Source: an uncultured Collinsella sp. (lineage in GTDB: Bacteria > Actinomycetota > Coriobacteriia > Coriobacteriales > Coriobacteriaceae). From it: a DNA stretch of 9,163 nucleotides. The notes below the pieces were generated by a model. That model was not told the DNA's origin, made no database searches, and was given only the letters and a program-made list of their open reading frames with translations. Made by a program: the position numbers and the translations under genes. Shown here one piece after another: positions 5,650-9,163 of the stretch. Position 1 is the first letter of the stretch. The number at the start of each line of letters is the position of its first letter. The stretch is from NCBI GenBank assembly GCA_900553165.1, contig USCN01000044.1:1-9163 (forward strand). The letters are read 5' to 3'.

Positions 5650-8454
5650 GTGAGAGCTGCCACTGTCCTTCGTTCAGTTATATGTCGCGCCCTGGCCATT
5701 GTGCTCGCCGCGCTTGCCGTGCTGAGTTCTATCGCGCCTGTCCAGGCTTTTGCCGCTGACTCTAGCCAGCCAGTCAAGACGGTCCGCGTTGGTTGGCTCG
5801 TCAACAACGAGGGCTTCCAGGACGGCACCCCCGGCGAGCGTCTCTCGGGATGGGGTTACGAGTACCTCCAGACCCTGTCGTACTACACGCCCGGCTGGCG
5901 GTACGAATACATCTCCGGCACCTTCACCGAGCTTATGGACATGCTCGAGGCAGGCGAAATCGACCTCATGCCCAACATCCCCTACTCCGAGGAACGCGCC
6001 CAAAAGCTGCTCTTTTCCTCGAACCCCGAGGGCACCGAGCGCTACTACATCTACGCCAAGCCCGATCGCGACGATCTGGCCAAGGGTGACCCCCAAGCGC
6101 TCCAGGGTCTCACTATCGGTTGCAACTCCGGCGTCATGCAAACCTTCGTTGGCCAGCAGTGGCTCGCCAACGAAGGCATTACCTGCACCTATAAAGAAAT
6201 CGACACTGGCAGTGCCCTCTTTGACGCGCTCGCAAACAACGAGGTCGATGCCATCATCATGAACGACACGACCTCGTCGCCCAGCGCCTCCCCCATGTTC
6301 TACATTGGTTCGAGCGACTACTATTTTGCCGTCCCCAAAAGCCGCCCCGACCTGATGGACGACATCAATGCCGCCATGTCGGCAATCGCCCGCGTCAACC
6401 CACGCTATATCGACGAAGTCAAATCTAACTACTCGGCCCAAAGCAGCGGTTCATCATCGCTCAACGGCCCCGAACGTTCCTGGCTCAAAGCAAATGGCAA
6501 CACCATCACGCTCGGCTACATTACGGGCAAACTCCCCTACTGCAACGAAGACGAAAACGGCGAAATGGAAGGCTCGCTCGCATCGCTTGCGACGACGCTG
6601 CACGATAAATTTGGCATTACGGTCAAAACCGTCCCCTTTGATAGCTACAAGATGATGTCAAAGGCCCTGTCAAAGGGAAGCATAGACGTTGCGCTGCCGG
6701 TATACCGAGATTACTGGTTTGCCGAGCAATCAGGCGTTGTGCAGTCGGTATCGTTGGGGACCGTGTCCCTCACCGCCATCCACACCGACGGCAATCTGAA
6801 CAAAGACCTTCAGAACATCGCCTGCACCAAATCATCGTTTGTCAACCAAAATGTACTTGAAAGTCTGTTCCCCACAGCGACCGTGACCGAATACCAATCC
6901 GACGATGAAGCGTTCGACGCCCTCAGGAAGGGAACGGCGCACTGCATCGTCGCTCCCAGCTCACGCATAAAAACCATCGGCGATCGTCATGATCTCGAAG
7001 GCTACGAGACGGTCGAGCTCCCTGACACCTGTGAGCTCTCGTGCTGGATTTCGCGCGGAAAGCCCGAGCTGCTGGGAATCATCAACAAGGGCATCATCAA
7101 TGCCGGAGAATCGCTCTCCGCAAGCAATTACTCCTCCACGTCGTACACGGCCCAGGAATCAAACACGCTTCAATTCCTTTATCGCAACCGTGCCGCCGTT
7201 GCAGCTACCCTCATCGGTATGTTGTCGGTCGGCATCGTCCTGCTCATCTGGGCGCTCGCACGCGCTCGAACCGAGCGCAAAAAAGCCGATGCTGCCAACG
7301 CCGCTAAGACGGCATTCCTCACGCGCATGAGCCACGACATCCGAACGCCGCTCAACGGTATCCTGGGCCTTATCGAGATCGAGGAATTGAAGGAAGGCGA
7401 TATCCAGGTCGCCCGCGAGAGCCGTGCCAAGGCGCGCGTTGCCGCCAATCACCTGCTCTCGCTGATCAACGATATCCTCGAGATGGGCAAAATCGAAGAC
7501 CGCAAGCTAACACTGGAGCATACGCCTTTTAACCTCAAAGAGCTCTGTGACAATACGCTGGTGCTGTGCAAGCTCCGCGCGTCCAGTAACGGCATCACCA
7601 TGCAGGACAATAGTCTGCCGTACGCCACGGGGCCATACATGATCGGCAGTCCCACCCATATCCGACAGATCATGATCAACCTGTTAGACAACAGCATTAA
7701 GTACAACAAGCACGGCGGCTCCGTCACCTTTAGTTCAAAGACCAAGCCACTCGATAACGGGCGCGCGCTCTTTTGCTTTAGCGTTTCGGATACCGGCATT
7801 GGCATGACTCCCAAGTTTTTAAAGCATATCTATGAGCCGTTTGCCCAAGAAGGCGACGATGCGCGCAGCAGGTTCCAAGGAACCGGCATGGGCATGCCAA
7901 TCGTCAAGTCGCTTATTGAACTGATGGGCGGTACGATTGAGATTTCGAGTGAGGTTGACGTGGGAAGTACGTTCAACGTCCAGATTCCGCTCGATATCGA
8001 CAAGAACCCTCAGACGCGGGCAGATACGGTCGAGAGGGCGCTCGACTGCTCGCTCGCCGACATGAACGTGCTGCTCGCCGAAGACAACGAATTGAATGCC
8101 GAGATTGCCCAGGCGCTGCTCGAAAGCGAAGGCATTGTCGTAACTCGCGCCGCCGATGGCAACGAAGCGGTCGACCTATACGTTGGCCGTCCCGCCGGCA
8201 GCTTCGATGCGATTCTGATGGACATCATGATGCCGGGAATGGATGGTTACGAGGCGACCCGCGCGATTCGTCTGAGCGAGAAGATCGATGCAGCCGATAT
8301 CCCCATCATCGCGCTCACCGCCAATGCCTTTGCCGAGGACGCCAAGGCGGCACACGACGCCGGTATGAACGCCCATCTGTCCAAACCGCTCGACTTTAAC
8401 AAGCTCAAAAACATGCTCGCCCGCATCAAGAAAAACGGATCCGTTTCGCTATAG
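5650..8454 (+). CDS. Membrane hybrid sensor histidine kinase with two periplasmic solute-binding domains and a receiver
   Basis: The 934-residue protein begins with a signal peptide (about 1-35, ending QAFA). Two SBP_bac_3-like domains follow (about 45-262 and 272-490), then one membrane helix (about 515-537). A HisKA domain carries the phospho-acceptor H562 in MSHDIRTPLNG. The ATPase domain has N681 (NLLDNSIKYN), D714 (SDTGIGM) and GTGMGMPIVK, and the C-terminal receiver (about 807-925) has D812, phospho-acceptor D858 in LMDIMMPGMDG, T890 and K912. The layout is like BvgS/EvgS but without PAS or Hpt domains. It should sense amino acids or similar small molecules outside the membrane. GTG at 5650 is preferred because AGGA (5640-5643) lies six bases upstream; TTG at 5644 touches it. 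An out-of-frame ATG-TGA (5648-5653) overlaps the start. Only a weak promoter candidate is visible (TATCCT at 5610-5615). No regulator is encoded beside it. Confidence 0.92.
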   Translation: MRAATVLRSVICRALAIVLAALAVLSSIAPVQAFAADSSQPVKTVRVGWLVNNEGFQDGTPGERLSGWGYEYLQTLSYYTPGWRYEYISGTFTELMDMLEAGEIDLMPNIPYSEERAQKLLFSSNPEGTERYYIYAKPDRDDLAKGDPQALQGLTIGCNSGVMQTFVGQQWLANEGITCTYKEIDTGSALFDALANNEVDAIIMNDTTSSPSASPMFYIGSSDYYFAVPKSRPDLMDDINAAMSAIARVNPRYIDEVKSNYSAQSSGSSSLNGPERSWLKANGNTITLGYITGKLPYCNEDENGEMEGSLASLATTLHDKFGITVKTVPFDSYKMMSKALSKGSIDVALPVYRDYWFAEQSGVVQSVSLGTVSLTAIHTDGNLNKDLQNIACTKSSFVNQNVLESLFPTATVTEYQSDDEAFDALRKGTAHCIVAPSSRIKTIGDRHDLEGYETVELPDTCELSCWISRGKPELLGIINKGIINAGESLSASNYSSTSYTAQESNTLQFLYRNRAAVAATLIGMLSVGIVLLIWALARARTERKKADAANAAKTAFLTRMSHDIRTPLNGILGLIEIEELKEGDIQVARESRAKARVAANHLLSLINDILEMGKIEDRKLTLEHTPFNLKELCDNTLVLCKLRASSNGITMQDNSLPYATGPYMIGSPTHIRQIMINLLDNSIKYNKHGGSVTFSSKTKPLDNGRALFCFSVSDTGIGMTPKFLKHIYEPFAQEGDDARSRFQGTGMGMPIVKSLIELMGGTIEISSEVDVGSTFNVQIPLDIDKNPQTRADTVERALDCSLADMNVLLAEDNELNAEIAQALLESEGIVVTRAADGNEAVDLYVGRPAGSFDAILMDIMMPGMDGYEATRAIRLSEKIDAADIPIIALTANAFAEDAKAAHDAGMNAHLSKPLDFNKLKNMLARIKKNGSVSL

Positions 8455-8496
8455 TTTGTGCTCAACCACCACGCACGACCAGAAAGGAAGCCAACG

Positions 8497-8976
8497 ATGT
8501 TTAGGCCCTTACGTCGAAAGAAGCGCGCCATCACCGACGAAGAAGCGCGCGAACTGCTCGCTACCTGCAAGCGCGGCGTCTTTGCCGTCAACGGCGACGA
8601 TGGCTACCCGTACGCCATTCCCGTCAACTACTTCTTTGACGCCGAGCACGACAAGATTTATTTCCATGGCGCCAAGGCCGGCCACAAGGTCGACGCACTC
8701 AAGCGCGATGACAAGGTCTGCTTTACCGTTTACGGCAACGAGTGGTACCAGGACGGTGACTGGGCTCCCTACGTTATGAGCACCGTGGTCTTTGGCCGCT
8801 GTCGCCTGGCGAATGACACCCCCGCGTTTATCGAGGACAAAGTCCGCCAGCTCGCGCTTAAGTACTACCCTTCTGCCGAAGAAGTCGAGGAGGAAATCGC
8901 CAAAGACATCAAGGGCGTCCAACTCTACGAGATTTCGATTGAGCATCTTTGCGGCAAGCAGATTCAGGAAAAATAA
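8497..8976 (+). CDS. NimA-like pyridoxamine 5'-phosphate oxidase family flavoprotein
   Basis: The 159-residue protein has the split-barrel flavin-binding fold of the PNPOx-like superfamily. RGVFAVNGDDGYPYAIPVNY (26-45) followed by KIYFHGAKAGHKVDALKRDD (53-72) and KVCFTVYG (73-80) is the pattern shared with NimA nitroimidazole-resistance proteins and related anaerobe flavoproteins. HGA..GHK is the flavin-phosphate region. The family binds FMN or F420-like cofactors and reduces diverse compounds; the substrate here is unknown, and drug resistance should not be assumed. The ATG at 8497 follows AGAAAGGAAG (8481-8490). An in-frame earlier start would add 13 residues with no family match. It starts 42 bases after the kinase stop, with no terminator between, so read-through from the kinase gene is likely. 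Confidence 0.87.
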   Translation: MFRPLRRKKRAITDEEARELLATCKRGVFAVNGDDGYPYAIPVNYFFDAEHDKIYFHGAKAGHKVDALKRDDKVCFTVYGNEWYQDGDWAPYVMSTVVFGRCRLANDTPAFIEDKVRQLALKYYPSAEEVEEEIAKDIKGVQLYEISIEHLCGKQIQEK

Positions 8977-9023
8977 ACCTCCGCAGCAGGTCTGCGCCCA
9001 ATGGTTACAGATGCCTTACCACA

Positions 9024-9057
9024 CGGGGCCTTCCAGCCGACTTGGCAGAAGACCCCG
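9024..9057. terminator. Hairpin between convergent flavoprotein and aminotransferase genes
   Basis: CGGGG (9024-9028) pairs with CCCCG (9053-9057). After one mismatch, CTTC pairs with GAAG, and GCC with GGC near the loop. It lies in the 95-base gap between two convergent stop codons, where a bidirectional terminator is expected, but neither side has a T tract. Confidence 0.35.
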
Positions 9058-9071
9058 CATGCAGTGCTCAC

Positions 9072-9163
9072 TTACCGTGCATTAAAAACGTAGCGGTCCA
9101 GGCGGTCGCACGCTTCCCTTACGCGCGAAAGCGGCAGCGCCAGATTCACGCGAATGTGGCAGG
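9072..9163 (-). CDS. PLP-dependent aminotransferase, MalY/PatB-like, C-terminal end (partial)
   Basis: The minus strand from the window edge reads 29 residues, CHIRVNLALPLSRVREACDR then LDRYVFNAR, followed by TAA (9072-9074). The pattern 'h.RlNla.p...l.eal.Rl' is the usual C-terminus of class I/II aminotransferases of the MalY/PatB group (cystathionine beta-lyase-like). The arginine in IRVNLA is the residue that binds the substrate carboxylate in this fold. The catalytic lysine and most of the protein lie outside the window, so the exact enzyme cannot be named. It converges on the flavoprotein gene and is not in its operon. Confidence 0.7.
   Translation of the reverse strand, partial: CHIRVNLALPLSRVREACDRLDRYVFNAR

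Noticed and set aside
5674..6441. Long minus-strand open frame of 255 residues opposite the kinase.
   Set aside because: It is a shadow of the kinase gene produced by high-GC codon bias; the kinase frame shows clear conserved domains and the opposite frame does not.

Overview
The window looks like chromosomal DNA of a GC-rich, anaerobic, gut-type actinobacterium of the class Coriobacteriia, most likely Collinsella or a close relative. This is an inference from the high-GC codon usage, the gene types (EFR1-type flavodoxin/ferredoxin fusion, NimA-like flavoprotein, twin solute-binding-domain hybrid kinase) and a short repeat built on AAGAACGTCCCCAATGACT that I associate from memory with Collinsella intergenic regions. 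No rRNA, tRNA, CRISPR array, transposase or phage gene is visible.

Layout. (1) 1-827, plus strand: the last 43 codons of an ABC transporter ATPase, overlapping by 4 bases an ABC-2 type permease. A hairpin with a T tract follows at about 837-869. (2) 828-1277: a 450-base gene-free stretch dominated by two 62-bp arms in inverted orientation (955-1016 and 1079-1140) around a 62-base centre that holds its own short direct repeat. (3) 1278-2153, plus strand: a ten-helix EamA/DMT transporter whose two halves are unusually alike. (4) 2169-5404, minus strand, read right to left: a two-helix potassium channel, a LOG-family nucleotide phosphoribohydrolase, a divergent ClC-family anion channel or transporter, and an EFR1 flavodoxin/ferredoxin protein. 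Spacing suggests two pairs (channel-LOG, 34 bases apart; ClC-EFR1, 35 bases apart), separated by 125 bases with a hairpin and a promoter-like site. (5) 5405-5649: divergent intergenic region with a 27-base-period repeat containing a perfect 22-bp inverted repeat. (6) 5650-8976, plus strand: a 934-residue membrane hybrid histidine kinase with two periplasmic solute-binding domains and a C-terminal receiver, then a small NimA-like flavoprotein 42 bases downstream. (7) 9072-9163, minus strand: the C-terminal end of a MalY/PatB-like PLP aminotransferase, converging on the flavoprotein.

Functional reading. The minus-strand block pairs a K+ channel with a ClC protein, which fits membrane potential or ion homeostasis; the roles of the LOG and EFR1 proteins beside them are not obvious. 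The kinase senses periplasmic small molecules by fold, but neither a DNA-binding response regulator nor an Hpt protein is encoded in this window. The most unusual material is in the non-coding DNA: the mirrored 62-bp arms and the 27-base repeat. I did not find a clear new multi-gene system.
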